Below are positions 17,209-25,647 of a stretch of DNA of 42,786 bases, piece by piece. The position numbers and the translations under genes were made by a program. Source of the DNA: Asaia bogorensis (lineage in GTDB: Bacteria; Pseudomonadota; Alphaproteobacteria; Acetobacterales; Acetobacteraceae); NCBI GenBank assembly GCA_945861095.1, contig CAMATI010000010.1:1-42786 (forward strand), in the 5' to 3' direction. Every line of letters begins with the position of its first letter. The stretch's first letter is position 1. The notes under the pieces are model-generated. The model searched no databases. It was given only the letters and a program-made list of their open reading frames with translations, and had not been told where the DNA came from.

Positions 17209-18759
17209 TCAACCGGTCAGGCCAGAAGACCCATTCGGATTGACCCAGGTGTCGCCTGACCAGCCCTGCGTATCGTAATCTGCCATGCATTGGTCGACCA
17301 GGGCTTCCATCTTTGCCATGTCGCCGCCGCGCTGGGCGTTGGTGAGCGATTGCAGGCGGATGTCCTCCCACCCGCCAGCGTAATTCCGCTCATACAACTC
17401 ATGCCGGCCGCCGAATTCGGTGCCAATCGCGTCCCAGAGCAGCTTCATGATCTTGATCCGCTCCTCATAGCCGATGCCGTAGGACCCGCGGACGTACTGG
17501 CGCAGATAGGGCTCGATCGCCGGATTGGCGAAATCCTTGACCGAGGACGGTAGATAGATCAGCGCCGAGGTCACCGTGCGCTCGATGATGTCCTTGATGC
17601 GCGGATAGGCGTCCGGCGCGAACACGCGATAGGACAGGCCGGCTTGCAGTTGCGGCAGCACCGCGTCGCCGATCCATTTATCGGGATTGTGCACCATGGC
17701 GTTGGACAGCGACCAGAACAGATTGCGCCACGCCACGACCTCCCCCAGCAAGGTCTGGTTGCCGCGGGCATCGTCGCCCCCGGTGCAGCGCAGCGCCTTG
17801 GCCAGCAATCCAGTGATGAAATCCAGTTTCACCGCGAACCGCGTACAGCCCTGGAGGAGGAAGCCGTTGGTGAAGCCCGACCGCGGGTAGAAACTCAACA
17901 CGCGGGCGGGATCGCGATAGATGAACACGTCCTCCCAGGGGATGAACACCTTGTCCAATATGAAGATCGCGTCGTTTTCGTCGAAGCGCGACGACAGCGG
18001 ATAGTCGAACGGGGAGCCGTAGCGTTCCGCCGCCCGTTCATAGGAGGTACGGCAGATCAACTTTAGGCCGGGCGTGTCGATCGGGACGATGAACATCAGC
18101 GACATGTCCAGGTCCTCGGTCGCGGTTTTGGAGCTCTGCCCCATGTAGTTGTAGTGCGTGATCGCGGCCGACGTGGCGACTACCTTGGCGCCGGAGACGA
18201 TGATGCCGCCGTCGACTTCCTTTTCGACGCTGACGAAGACGTCCTTGGATTGTTCCGCCGGCTTGTGACGATCGACCGGCGGGTTGACGATCGCGTGGTT
18301 CATGAACGGCACGGTTTCCTGGGCGCGTTTGTACCAGGTCCTCGCGTTGTCGGCGAAGGGGCCATAATACTCGGCATTGCCGCCCAACGTATTGGTATAG
18401 GCCGCTTTGTAATCCGGCGTGCGGCCCATCCAGCCATAGGTCAGGCGGGACCATTCCGCGATCGCGCCCTGGGCACCGATCAGGTCCTCCCGCGAGCGAG
18501 GCACGCGGAAATATTTGTGCGTATAGCCGCCGGACCCGGTATCCGTTGGGCAGGTCAGCACGTCCCGCTTCGCCGGATCATGCAGGGCATCGTAGAGGCG
18601 TGCCATGGACCGGACGGAATTGCGAAACGCGGGATGCGTCGTGACGTCCGCCACCCGCTCTCCGTCGATATAGACTTCTCGCCCGTCGCGCAGGCTTTGC
18701 ATGTATTCGGCGCCGGTATAGGGGCGGCGCTTGTCGGCGATGTGGTCTTCGGGTCGCAT
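17209..18759 (-). CDS. HpaB-type flavin-dependent monooxygenase (4-hydroxyphenylacetate 3-monooxygenase family)
   Basis: The 516-residue product matches the oxygenase component of two-component FADH2-dependent hydroxylases. Features include the N-terminal RRPYTGAEYMQSLRDGREVYIDGERV, CPTDTGSGGYTHKYFRVP, RLTYGWMGRTPDYK, FVSVEKEVDGGIIVSGAKVVATSAA and YPRSGFTNGFLLQGCTRFAVKL. The C-terminal half has the helical acyl-CoA-dehydrogenase-like bundle. These enzymes ortho-hydroxylate phenols, or act on related aromatic substrates, using reduced flavin from a separate reductase. No HpaC-like reductase gene is in the window. The ATG at 18759 follows an AGGGAGA site. It lies downstream of coxG- and coxD-like genes on the same strand, separated by a tandem repeat. 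Confidence 0.9.
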   Translation of the reverse strand: MRPEDHIADKRRPYTGAEYMQSLRDGREVYIDGERVADVTTHPAFRNSVRSMARLYDALHDPAKRDVLTCPTDTGSGGYTHKYFRVPRSREDLIGAQGAIAEWSRLTYGWMGRTPDYKAAYTNTLGGNAEYYGPFADNARTWYKRAQETVPFMNHAIVNPPVDRHKPAEQSKDVFVSVEKEVDGGIIVSGAKVVATSAAITHYNYMGQSSKTATEDLDMSLMFIVPIDTPGLKLICRTSYERAAERYGSPFDYPLSSRFDENDAIFILDKVFIPWEDVFIYRDPARVLSFYPRSGFTNGFLLQGCTRFAVKLDFITGLLAKALRCTGGDDARGNQTLLGEVVAWRNLFWSLSNAMVHNPDKWIGDAVLPQLQAGLSYRVFAPDAYPRIKDIIERTVTSALIYLPSSVKDFANPAIEPYLRQYVRGSYGIGYEERIKIMKLLWDAIGTEFGGRHELYERNYAGGWEDIRLQSLTNAQRGGDMAKMEALVDQCMADYDTQGWSGDTWVNPNGSSGLTG

Positions 18760-18797
18760 TGGCGGTCTCCCTGGTATCGGTGCTGGACGGCATCCGC

Positions 18798-18854
18798 CAG
18801 TGGGTATCTGCCAGTGGGGTATCTGCCAGTGGGCATCTGCCAGTGGGCATCTGC
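18798..18854. repeat. Four 14-15-bp tandem repeats upstream of the monooxygenase gene
   Basis: The units CAGTGGGTATCTGC (18798), CAGTGGGGTATCTGC (18812), CAGTGGGCATCTGC (18827) and CAGTGGGCATCTGC (18841) follow directly, then a partial CAGCGT. They fill the space between the AAA ATPase stop and the monooxygenase ribosome binding site. They may be replication slippage, or iterated binding sites. Confidence 0.85.
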
Positions 18855-18859
18855 CAGCG

Positions 18860-19759
18860 TCAGGTCGTGATTTGCGTCTCGGTCACCAGTCTGGCGGCTT
18901 CGGCTCCGCGTACCTTGGCGATGTCGTCCTGGTACTTCAGCAGCACGCCCAAGGTTTCATCGACGTCGCCGGCCGTCAGTTCGGTCTTGTTCAGATAGGT
19001 CAGCGCCTGTGCCCAGTCGATCGTCTCGGCGACACCGGGTAGCTTGAACAACTCCTCCCCGCGCAACCGCTGGACGAATCCGACCACCTGGGACGCCAGG
19101 TGGTCTGGCACATCCGGTGCCTTGGCCGCCAGGATCGCGCGCTCCCGCGCCGCATCGGGGTAATCGACCCAGTGATACAGGCAGCGCCGGCGGATCGCGT
19201 CATGCACCTCCCGCGTGCGGTTGGACGTCAACACCACGACCGGCTGCGTTTTCGCGCGCACCGTGCCGAGTTCCGGGATCGTGATTTGGAAATCGGCCAG
19301 CAGTTCCAGCAGGAACGCCTCGAACGGTTCGTCGGCGCGGTCGAGTTCGTCGATCAGCAACACGGCGGGGGGCAGGTCGGGATCGATCGCCGACAGCAGG
19401 GGGCGCGCCTGAAGGAACTGACGCGTATAGATATCGTTGGACAATTCGCCTCGATCGGTTTGGCCCCCGGCCTCGGCGAGGCGGATCGCCATCAACTGGC
19501 GCGCGTGGTCCCATTCATAGGCCGCCGCCGACAGGTCCATGCCATCGTAGCATTGCAGCCGCACCAGGCGCCGGTTCAGCCCGGCGGCGAGGACCTTGGC
19601 GATCTCGGTCTTGCCGGTCCCGGGTTCGCCTTCCAGAAACAACGGACGATGCATGACAAGCGACAGATGCACTGTCGTCGCCAGTTCGCGGTCCGCGATA
19701 TACCCCTGCTCGGCCAGCAGTCGCGCGGTATCGGAGACGGTCTTGGGCAGCGGCGTCAC
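18860..19759 (-). CDS. MoxR-type AAA ATPase, CoxD-like
   Basis: The 299-residue ATPase has Walker A EGEPGTGKTEIAKVLA, the segment QCYDGMDLSAAAYEWDHARQ, Walker B VLLIDELDRADEPFEAFLLE, sensor 1 VVVLTSNRTREVHDA and the arginine-finger region RRRCLYHWVDYP. Its closest pattern is CoxD, the chaperone-like ATPase that in carboxydotrophs helps build the copper-sulfur-molybdenum centre of CO dehydrogenase. The GTG start overlaps the stop of the CoxG-like gene by one base (TAGTG). The gene could serve another molybdenum hydroxylase, because no coxMSL genes are here. Confidence 0.88.
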   Translation of the reverse strand: MTPLPKTVSDTARLLAEQGYIADRELATTVHLSLVMHRPLFLEGEPGTGKTEIAKVLAAGLNRRLVRLQCYDGMDLSAAAYEWDHARQLMAIRLAEAGGQTDRGELSNDIYTRQFLQARPLLSAIDPDLPPAVLLIDELDRADEPFEAFLLELLADFQITIPELGTVRAKTQPVVVLTSNRTREVHDAIRRRCLYHWVDYPDAARERAILAAKAPDVPDHLASQVVGFVQRLRGEELFKLPGVAETIDWAQALTYLNKTELTAGDVDETLGVLLKYQDDIAKVRGAEAARLVTETQITT

Positions 19760-20403
19760 TAGAGCATGCTTCCCAGAGCGCTCAGCACCATCAGCGCGAA
19801 GACCGCGCCACCCATCCAGAATGCCAGCGGCAGGCCGAACGGTTCCCGCGGGATCAACGCCCAGATGCTGATCGCCGATGGCGGCATGACGGCAGGCGGC
19901 GCATGGTGAACAGGCGCCGCTGGTGGTGGCGCGATCGCAACCTGGACCGGCGATGGAGGGACGAGTTCCTGCACCTGTTTGGAGAACCGGTCGAAGAACG
20001 CTTCCGCCATCTGCTTGGCGGTCGCGTCGATCAGGCGCGCACCCAACTGGGCGATCTTGCCGCCAACCTGGGCGTTGACCGTGTAGGACAACAACGTGCC
20101 GGTCCCGTCATCGGTCAGCGACACCTTGGCGCCCCCCTTGGCGAAGCCGGCCACGCCGCCCTGGCCCTCGCCGCCGATCGTGTAGCTGTTGGGCGGATCC
20201 ATATCGGACAATTGCACGTTGCCGGTGAAGCGGGCGGAGATGGGGCCGAGCTTGATGGCGGCGGTGGCTTTCATTTGGGTGTCGGAGAGTTTGTCGAGGG
20301 TCTCACAGCCGGGGATGCTGGCTTTCAGCACCGCTGGATCGTTCAACGCGTCCCAAACGATCTGGCGTGGCGCCGGGATGCGCCGCTCACCCGTCATGTC
20401 CAT
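19759..20403 (-). CDS. CoxG-like SRPBCC protein with C-terminal membrane anchor
   Basis: The first 150 residues match the CoxG/SRPBCC fold: MDMTGERRIPAPRQIVWDAL, DPAVLKASIPGCETLDKLSD, AAIKLGPISARFTGNV, SYTIGGEGQGGVAGFAKGGA and LSYTVNAQVGGKIAQLGARL. A Pro-rich linker leads to a transmembrane helix near the end (FGLPLAFWMGGAVFALMVLS). CoxG in carboxydotrophs anchors CO dehydrogenase to the inner membrane, and the C-terminal helix here fits that. The ATG at 20403 follows GGTAGGCAGC. It is coupled to the CoxD-like gene. Confidence 0.88.
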   Translation of the reverse strand: MDMTGERRIPAPRQIVWDALNDPAVLKASIPGCETLDKLSDTQMKATAAIKLGPISARFTGNVQLSDMDPPNSYTIGGEGQGGVAGFAKGGAKVSLTDDGTGTLLSYTVNAQVGGKIAQLGARLIDATAKQMAEAFFDRFSKQVQELVPPSPVQVAIAPPPAAPVHHAPPAVMPPSAISIWALIPREPFGLPLAFWMGGAVFALMVLSALGSML

Positions 20404-20592
20404 ATGCTGCCTACCTTTGTTCCGCGGGCCCTGTCGCGCGGAGGCCGACGTTACCGGCCGGGTCGGGGTGGCGCAACCGCGGGGGCGCGGTTGTCAACGC
20501 AAAGTTAGAATGTCCCCATCGCGGCGCGACGGCCTGCCATTTGGCGTCCGATATGCGCCGATCCCGGAGAAGGCTTGTGCCGGGAGCCCATA

Positions 20593-20890
20593 GAGGGGTG
20601 TCTACGATGCGATGATGAAGCAGGACCTGCTTGTCACCTACGAACACATGATGTCGCCGACGGCCGCACTCTCTGACTATGTCCTGCCGGGTGATGCCTG
20701 GCTGGAGCGGCCGACGATGCAGGCCGGCATCAGCGAGCAGGCGATGGAGCCACCCGGCGAGTACCGCAACATCGTGACCTTCTGGCACGAGGTGGCCAAG
20801 CGCTTGGGGCTCGGCGACAAGTTCCCGTGGAAGAACGCGGTGTAGATGTTGAATGATCGTCTCGAACCGGGTGGAGTGACCTGGGACGAT
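20593..20890 (+). pseudogene. Fragment of a molybdopterin oxidoreductase
   Basis: The frame reads VYDAMMKQDLLVTYEHMMSP, then TAALSDYVLPGDAWLERPT, EQAMEPPGEYRNIVTFWHEV and AKRLGLGDKFPWKNAV. This is a piece of a large molybdopterin-dependent oxidoreductase of the DMSO-reductase superfamily, from the segment that precedes the C-terminal cofactor-binding domain. A TAG at 20843-20845 interrupts it, where relatives seem to continue with Glu. The same frame then continues MLNDRLEPGGVTWDDL and ends near 20890, where the transposase remnant begins. Both N-terminal and C-terminal parts are missing. Nothing functional is expected. Confidence 0.75.
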
Positions 20891-21773
20891 CTCGCTGCCA
20901 TTATTGTCCAACGGGGCGTCGGGATGTTCGAGAAAGGTGAACAGGTTATTACGCACCTTGGCGTATCGTTTTCGCAATCGCCTGCCATGAGGGTTTGGTC
21001 GGCGCCAGCGCGATGATCGCGGTCAGTTCCCGATCCAACCTGCGCTGATAGGTCCGGCGTGTGCTCTCGGCCAGGGCCTTGCGTCGCCGCACCAGAACGA
21101 CAGCAAACAGTAACAACAGCTTCATGCGGGGGGCGACAATCGTGTCTCCCGCCTCGATGGCATACTGACAGTCGCGCAACTGGTGCGCCAAACAAACCTG
21201 CCAAAGATCGGCATGGCCCTGCTGCGCGCCGTAGAGATCGGACACCCAGATGCTGGGCCGATGCCCCGCCATCACCTCGGTGACCACGCTGGCGGCACGG
21301 CTGTTGCGCATCACATGGATCGCCACCTGATCGTTCTGGAACACCCAGGTCCAGTCGGCCTTGCCGTCTATACGCACAGATGTTTGGTCGGAGCAAACGA
21401 TCCGCGAACGACTCAGACGCGCGAGGATCGCCGCGACCACGTTGTCGAAGCAGGGTCTGGCGGTTTGGAACATGGCGTCCAGCGCGCCCTTGCTGATTTG
21501 CAGCGCGTAGAGATGCAGGAACATCTGGCTCCGGCGCTTGTAGCTGATGGCGTGGGTGACGCGCAGATAGATCGCCAGGGTCAGGATGTTGCTGCTGAAC
21601 GGGGAGGCGACATTCATGCCTTCCGGCACCGGGACCAGGGTGACGCCGCCGCATCCGCGGCAATGGCCGGCGTGGCTCAAGTGGTTGAGCTTCGGAAACT
21701 GGGTCACGCCCAGGGTGAAACTCGACTCGCCCATGACCGTGTTAAGGAAATTCTGCGCCGGTCCTGTAGACAA
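20891..21773 (-). pseudogene. IS66-family transposase, frameshifted and truncated
   Basis: The frame from 21773 to 20949 shows HAGHCRGCGGVTLVPVPEG, YKRRSQMFLHLYALQISKGA, IVCSDQTSVRIDGKADWTWV and WVSDLYGAQQGHADLWQVCL, the zinc-binding and DDE parts of IS66-type transposases. Near 20955-20977 the frame changes. The next frame continues KRYAKVRNNLFTFLEHPDAP and DNNGSE, the conserved catalytic-glutamate region, and similarity then stops at about 20891. The C-terminal part after NNGSE is lost and the sequence joins the oxidoreductase fragment. The element is dead, and I could not identify its terminal repeats. Confidence 0.85.
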
Positions 21774-21813
21774 CCGGTTACCCGATCGGGCGCTGGATCA
21801 CCGGGGTTGAGCA

Positions 21814-21952
21814 GTTAGGCGACGCGCAAGAATGACCGCTCCAACAGGGATACGAACGCCAAGACCCCGTCATGGTGGGCCTGCGCCCGCCATGACGCGG
21901 AGAGGCATGTGCCATCGACCCCCGATGCGGTAATTTTTGCGCGTCGCCTTAC
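21814..21952. mobile_element. 139-bp element with 20-bp terminal inverted repeats (MITE candidate)
   Basis: The left end GTTAGGCGACGCGCAAGAAT (21814-21833) and the right end ATTTTTGCGCGTCGCCTTAC (21933-21952) are inverted repeats matching at 18 of 20 positions. The 99-base interior has no gene but holds a perfect-looking hairpin at 21868-21897. Size, lack of coding and terminal repeats fit a miniature inverted-repeat element. A clear target duplication is not visible. It starts 41 bases beyond the IS66-type remnant. Confidence 0.6.
21868..21897. repeat. Strong hairpin inside the 139-bp element
   Basis: CGTCATGGTGGGC (21868-21880) pairs with GCCCGCCATGACG (21885-21897) across a CTGC loop, with one G-T wobble. 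No T run follows. Confidence 0.7.
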
Positions 21953-22254
21953 CATTGAAGACTTGCTGTCGCTGATGATTATCCCCTTTTGTCAATGCCC
22001 CCGAGGCTGTTCCTGATATGAACCGCCTGTCAAATGCCCTGTCGAAAATATTAGCCGCACCCAAAACATAATGCATGATGCGTTGGCACGAGAACGGTGC
22101 TGCGTCGCACCGACGGCGTCGTGGCCGCCGCCGACCCGCAACGGGCCGGCTCAATTTGGGGCTGACTACCTCAGGTCGAGCGCCGCTTCGCCAGCCGGGG
22201 AAACGGCGCTACACTGATAGAATGTTACGGGGTCGCATTCTCTCCCCCGCCCAA
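21953..22254. other. 302-bp gap without a gene
   Basis: Short frames occur but show no domain. The left part is locally AT-rich, and the right part approaches the stop of the SDR gene. Confidence 0.5.
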
Positions 22255-23001
22255 TCAGTACATCACATCCCCACCATTCGGCGACAAAGTCGCACCGACA
22301 TAAAAGCCACCATCCGGTCCCGCCAGCAACACGGCGGTCGCGGCGATCTCCTCCGGCCGGCCGAAGCGGCCCACCGGCAAGGCATCGATGAACGCCTGCC
22401 GATCCGCGTCGTCCATCGTCGCGGTCAGGTCCGTCACGACTGGCCCCGGCGCGATGGCATTCACCCGCACGCCCTTGGGCGCCGCCTCCCACGACAGCGC
22501 CCGAGTGAACCCCATGATCGCCGCCTTCGCCGCCGAATAAGGTGCCGAGTTCACCGCGCCCTTCAGCCCACGCTGGGACGCCACGTTGATGATGCAGCCC
22601 CGCCCGCGCGCCACCATCGCCGGATAGATCGCCTGCGCCATGAAGAACATGCCTTTCAGGTGCACGCCCAGGATCAGGTCGAACTCGGCTTCGGTATAGG
22701 CCTCGAACGGCTTGCGGATATTCATGCCGGCGTTGTTGAACAGAATATCGATCGCGCCGAAACCACTGGCCACATCGGCCGCGAACGCCTTGCTCGCCGC
22801 AATGTCGCGCACATCGACGGACCGGTGCATCGCCCGGCGTCCCAATGCCACGATCTCCGCCGCGGTTTCATCCGCCTTGGCATCGTCGTTCAGGTGGCAG
22901 AACGCGATATCCGCGCCCTCCGTCGCGAAGGCGAGCGCCGTCGCCCGTCCGATCCCGCGTGATCCGCCCGTCACCAATGCGATCTGTCCCGTCAATTTCA
23001 T
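22255..23001 (-). CDS. Short-chain dehydrogenase/reductase (classical SDR)
   Basis: A 248-residue NAD(P)-dependent oxidoreductase. It has the cofactor motif TGGSRGIGRATALAFA, the NNAG motif (ILFNNAGMN), the catalytic Ser in INVASQRG, the YSAAK motif (SAPYSAAKAAIMGF), and the C-terminal APGPVVTDL and SPNGGDVMY. The family is FabG/glucose-dehydrogenase-like; the substrate is unknown. The start at 23001 is preceded by AGGAGAG at good spacing. The longer open frame that extends upstream covers the start of the divergent panC gene and is not real. It is transcribed divergently from panC with 78 bases between starts. Confidence 0.88.
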   Translation of the reverse strand: MKLTGQIALVTGGSRGIGRATALAFATEGADIAFCHLNDDAKADETAAEIVALGRRAMHRSVDVRDIAASKAFAADVASGFGAIDILFNNAGMNIRKPFEAYTEAEFDLILGVHLKGMFFMAQAIYPAMVARGRGCIINVASQRGLKGAVNSAPYSAAKAAIMGFTRALSWEAAPKGVRVNAIAPGPVVTDLTATMDDADRQAFIDALPVGRFGRPEEIAATAVLLAGPDGGFYVGATLSPNGGDVMY

Positions 23002-23079
23002 GACCACTCTCCTGTTTGCGATGCTGCACCGACAGGATGGCATGTTGCCCGTTCGCGCCGCTTGCACCAAGTTTGCTCT

Positions 23080-23916
23080 ATGCAAGTTGCCCGCACGCTC
23101 TCCGACCTTCGCTCCGCCTGCGCTGCCATGCGTTCGGCGAACCGGCCTCTCGCCCTGGTTCCGACCATGGGGGCATTGCATGAGGGGCATAAAACCCTGG
23201 TCCGGCGCGCGGTCGAATCCGGCGCGGCGACGGTGGCATCGATTTTCGTCAATCCGCTGCAGTTCAGCCCCACCGAGGACCTGTCGCGCTATCCGCGGGA
23301 CGAACCGGGCGATCTGGCGGCACTGGAGGCATCCGGGTGCGCTCTGGCCTGGTTGCCCGACGTCACCACGATGTACCCGCCGGAGGAAGCGACGACGATC
23401 AGCCTGACCGGACCGGCGGAGCGTTGGGAGGGCGACGCCCGGCCGGGCCATTTCCGTGGCGTCGCGACGGTTTGTGCCAAGCTGTTCGGCCAGGTCCGCC
23501 CGGACCGCGCCTATTTCGGCGAAAAGGACTGGCAGCAATTGCAGGTCATCCGCCGCATGGTGGCGGATCTGTTGCTGCCGCTCGATATCGTCGGCGTGGA
23601 AACCGTCCGAGAGCCCGACGGCCTGGCCATGTCGTCCCGCAACCGCTTCCTGACGCCAACGGATCGTGCTCTGGCACCGATCGTGGCACGCACGCTGAGC
23701 GGCCTCGCGCGGGATCTGGCCGGTAGGGCCGCGGCCGCACCCTTGCTCGCCGCCGCGACAGATGCGCTGACCACAGCCGGCTTCGCCGTCGACTATCTGG
23801 CACTGGTGGACGGCCCAACGCTGGCACCGATCGATGCAGCGATCCCAGGCGCCCGCCTGATCGTCGCCGCTCGTCTGGGATCGGTGCGGCTATTGGACAA
23901 CATGGCGGGTTGCTGA
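23080..23916 (+). CDS. panC: Pantothenate synthetase
   Basis: PanC joins pantoate and beta-alanine with ATP to give pantothenate, the last step of vitamin B5 synthesis for coenzyme A. The 278-residue product shows LVPTMGALHEGHKTLV with the HxGH-type nucleotide motif at residues 34-37, FVNPLQFSPTEDLSRYPR, GHFRGVATVCAKLFGQVRPD, YFGEKDWQQLQVI and the SSRN loop (MSSRNRFLTP). The start at 23080 (MQVARTLSDL) fits the family; another possible start 18 bases upstream adds an odd leader. No panB or panD is beside it. Confidence 0.95.
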   Translation: MQVARTLSDLRSACAAMRSANRPLALVPTMGALHEGHKTLVRRAVESGAATVASIFVNPLQFSPTEDLSRYPRDEPGDLAALEASGCALAWLPDVTTMYPPEEATTISLTGPAERWEGDARPGHFRGVATVCAKLFGQVRPDRAYFGEKDWQQLQVIRRMVADLLLPLDIVGVETVREPDGLAMSSRNRFLTPTDRALAPIVARTLSGLARDLAGRAAAAPLLAAATDALTTAGFAVDYLALVDGPTLAPIDAAIPGARLIVAARLGSVRLLDNMAGC

Positions 23917-24022
23917 TGGTCGGCGCGAGCAGCCGTAATCATACGGTAGGATGTAACGAAACTCTGGCATTTTTCGCCTCATTGGTGTAGTTAGGCGATG
24001 CGCTACAATCATGGGAACCATC

Positions 24023-24385
24023 ATGCGTGCAACACTCCTTGCCGCCATCGCTTTGGCCAATATCCTGCCCGCGACCGCGGCCTTCGCCGGGGACCAGGAC
24101 TTCACCCTGCTGAACAAGACCGGCTACGAGATAGAGAAAGTCTATGTCAGCGCTGTCAACGCGAAGTCGTGGGAAGAGGACATCCTCGGCAAGGACACGC
24201 TGGAAGACGGCAGTTCCGTCAATATCGCCTTCAAACGCAGCGAGACCGCCTGCCGTTGGGATATGATGGTTGTCTATACAGACGGCGACAAGGCAACCTG
24301 GACCAATCTGAACCTTTGCCGGATCGGCAAGGTGACGTTGTTCTGGGATCGCAAAAACGAAGTGACGCGAGCCGTCCTGGATTAG
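24023..24385 (+). CDS. Secreted small protein of unknown function
   Basis: A 120-residue product with a Sec signal peptide (MRATLLAAIALANILPATAA, cleavage expected near FAG). The mature part reads FTLLNKTGYEIEKVYVSAVN, KSWEEDILGKDTLEDG, then CRWDMMVVYTDGDKATWTNL and NLCRIGK. Two cysteines could form a disulfide. Similar small periplasmic proteins in Acetobacteraceae are sometimes mislabelled argininosuccinate lyase, but there is no lyase domain. The upstream ATG at 24011 is an alternative start. The gap before it contains GTTAGGCGATGCGCTACAAT (about 23990-24009), which resembles one end of the 139-bp element. Confidence 0.75.
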   Translation: MRATLLAAIALANILPATAAFAGDQDFTLLNKTGYEIEKVYVSAVNAKSWEEDILGKDTLEDGSSVNIAFKRSETACRWDMMVVYTDGDKATWTNLNLCRIGKVTLFWDRKNEVTRAVLD

Positions 24386-24519
24386 GGCATCCCCACGCCG
24401 AGCGAAATAGAGCAGCGCCTGAAGCAGACCCTAGCGCCAGGCCATGCCTCGGTTGGCCGATACCAGCCGGAGTGTGGTCGTGCCGATGTGTCGGTCGGCC
24501 GAGCGGTTGTTCGACCGAC

Positions 24520-25482
24520 TTAGTGCGGTTGGAGCCAATCGATCCAGGCGCCGTGCGGGTCGGTCCAGGCCACGGGATGGCCGTTGACCGCCAGCAGGAA
24601 GCTCCCCGCTGGCCCCTTGCGCCCGGCACGCTCGGCGATCGCGGGGAACGTGGCCGGAACCTCGTGACTGATCCAGACGGCGGCGTGATCGCAGACCGCA
24701 CGGGCAAACGCCGCCCGCTTGGCCGGTTCGGTCACGTAGCCCAGCACCGCCGAATGAAACACAACGATCGTCGGCCCGACCGGAGCGTCCGCCACCAGGG
24801 CCGGTAGATCGGTTGTCAAATCTCCTGCCCGCACCCGGGCCGGCGTGGCGCGCGCCACATCCATGGCCGCACGCAGTCGGGCAAGGCGCTCGGTCTGGTC
24901 GGGCCAGACCAATGCTTCCAGCCACGCGACATCCCTCGCATCCTGAAGGTCGATCGGGCTCAGGTCCATTCCGGCCCGCCAGGCGATTTCCGGCACCCGG
25001 TCCGGTATCGGCGTGCCAGCCCCGGCATGGCAGGGAAAGATCGGCGCAGGCGCCTCACGTCCGACATGAAGACCGTCGTAGTTGTAACCGTAGCGGTCGA
25101 GTTGCAGGCACAATCCAGCCGAGGAGCCGACCTCGATCAATGCCAGGGGCTGATGCAGGCGACGCAGCACGGGCAGCAGAACGGCGCAGCGCCCCGGCTC
25201 GTTGGTCTGGGTCACCCGGGTGGCCATCAGCGCGACAACGTCATCGGTTTGCGCCATGAACTTCTTGCGGAAATCGGCCCAGTTCCGGGGCGTGCCGCAC
25301 ACCACGCGCACCGCGGCGAACAGCAGGTTCGGTTGCTGCTTTCCCACCGGCAATTCGGCGAGCACGCGCAACAGCCTGGCGTCTTCGGCAACACCCAGCG
25401 CCAACGCCTCGTACAGCGGCGAGCGACCGTGGGCTTCCTGTTCGGCAAAGCGCCGATAGCGCGCCGCCAGCCGGTCAGTCAT
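24520..25482 (-). CDS. DUF2332 family protein
   Basis: The 320-residue protein begins MTDRLAARYRRFAEQEAHGR and shows SPLYEALALGVAEDARLL, QQPNLLFAAVRVV, ALIEVGSSAGLCLQLDRYGY, DLSPIDLQDARDVAWLEALV and VVFHSAVLGYV. This fits DUF2332, a family found in actinobacteria and alphaproteobacteria with no known function. The EVGSSAG segment looks like a glycine-rich binding loop of a methyltransferase-like fold, but that is only a resemblance. The gene stands alone, facing away from the M20 gene's stop with 165 bases between. Confidence 0.85.
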   Translation of the reverse strand: MTDRLAARYRRFAEQEAHGRSPLYEALALGVAEDARLLRVLAELPVGKQQPNLLFAAVRVVCGTPRNWADFRKKFMAQTDDVVALMATRVTQTNEPGRCAVLLPVLRRLHQPLALIEVGSSAGLCLQLDRYGYNYDGLHVGREAPAPIFPCHAGAGTPIPDRVPEIAWRAGMDLSPIDLQDARDVAWLEALVWPDQTERLARLRAAMDVARATPARVRAGDLTTDLPALVADAPVGPTIVVFHSAVLGYVTEPAKRAAFARAVCDHAAVWISHEVPATFPAIAERAGRKGPAGSFLLAVNGHPVAWTDPHGAWIDWLQPH

Positions 25483-25647
25483 GTCTGCAAATCATCATGC
25501 CGGGAGTTGGAACGCCTTCCGGGCAAAAAGGGCAAGAGCTTGTGCCGGAAAAAAGCGCCGCGATTGGCTCCCAACGTCCCACGGACCGTCAAAGATGCCG
25601 AGGGTCCAGGTCACACCCGACGGCGATCCGCCATTTGCGGGCACCCG

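Noticed and set aside
18798..18854. CRISPR-like array
   Set aside because: The repeats are 14-15 bp and adjacent, with no spacers and no cas genes in the window. They are plain tandem repeats.
20480..20592. Possible IS21-like end near GTCAACGCAAAGTTAGAATG
   Set aside because: The short sequence recalls insertion-sequence ends, but no partner end or transposase of that family is visible, so it is not reported as an element.
7632..20845. Possible reassignment of TAG to an amino acid, suggested by two in-frame TAG interruptions (7632 and 20843)
   Set aside because: TAG also ends intact genes at the right place, for example the ABC ATPase at 9354-9356 and the CoxG-like gene at 19759-19761. The second case lies in an already dead fragment, so the code looks standard.
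20411..20977. A 188-codon minus-strand gene
   Set aside because: Only its first 30 residues match anything (the end of the IS66-type transposase); the rest is antisense to the oxidoreductase fragment.
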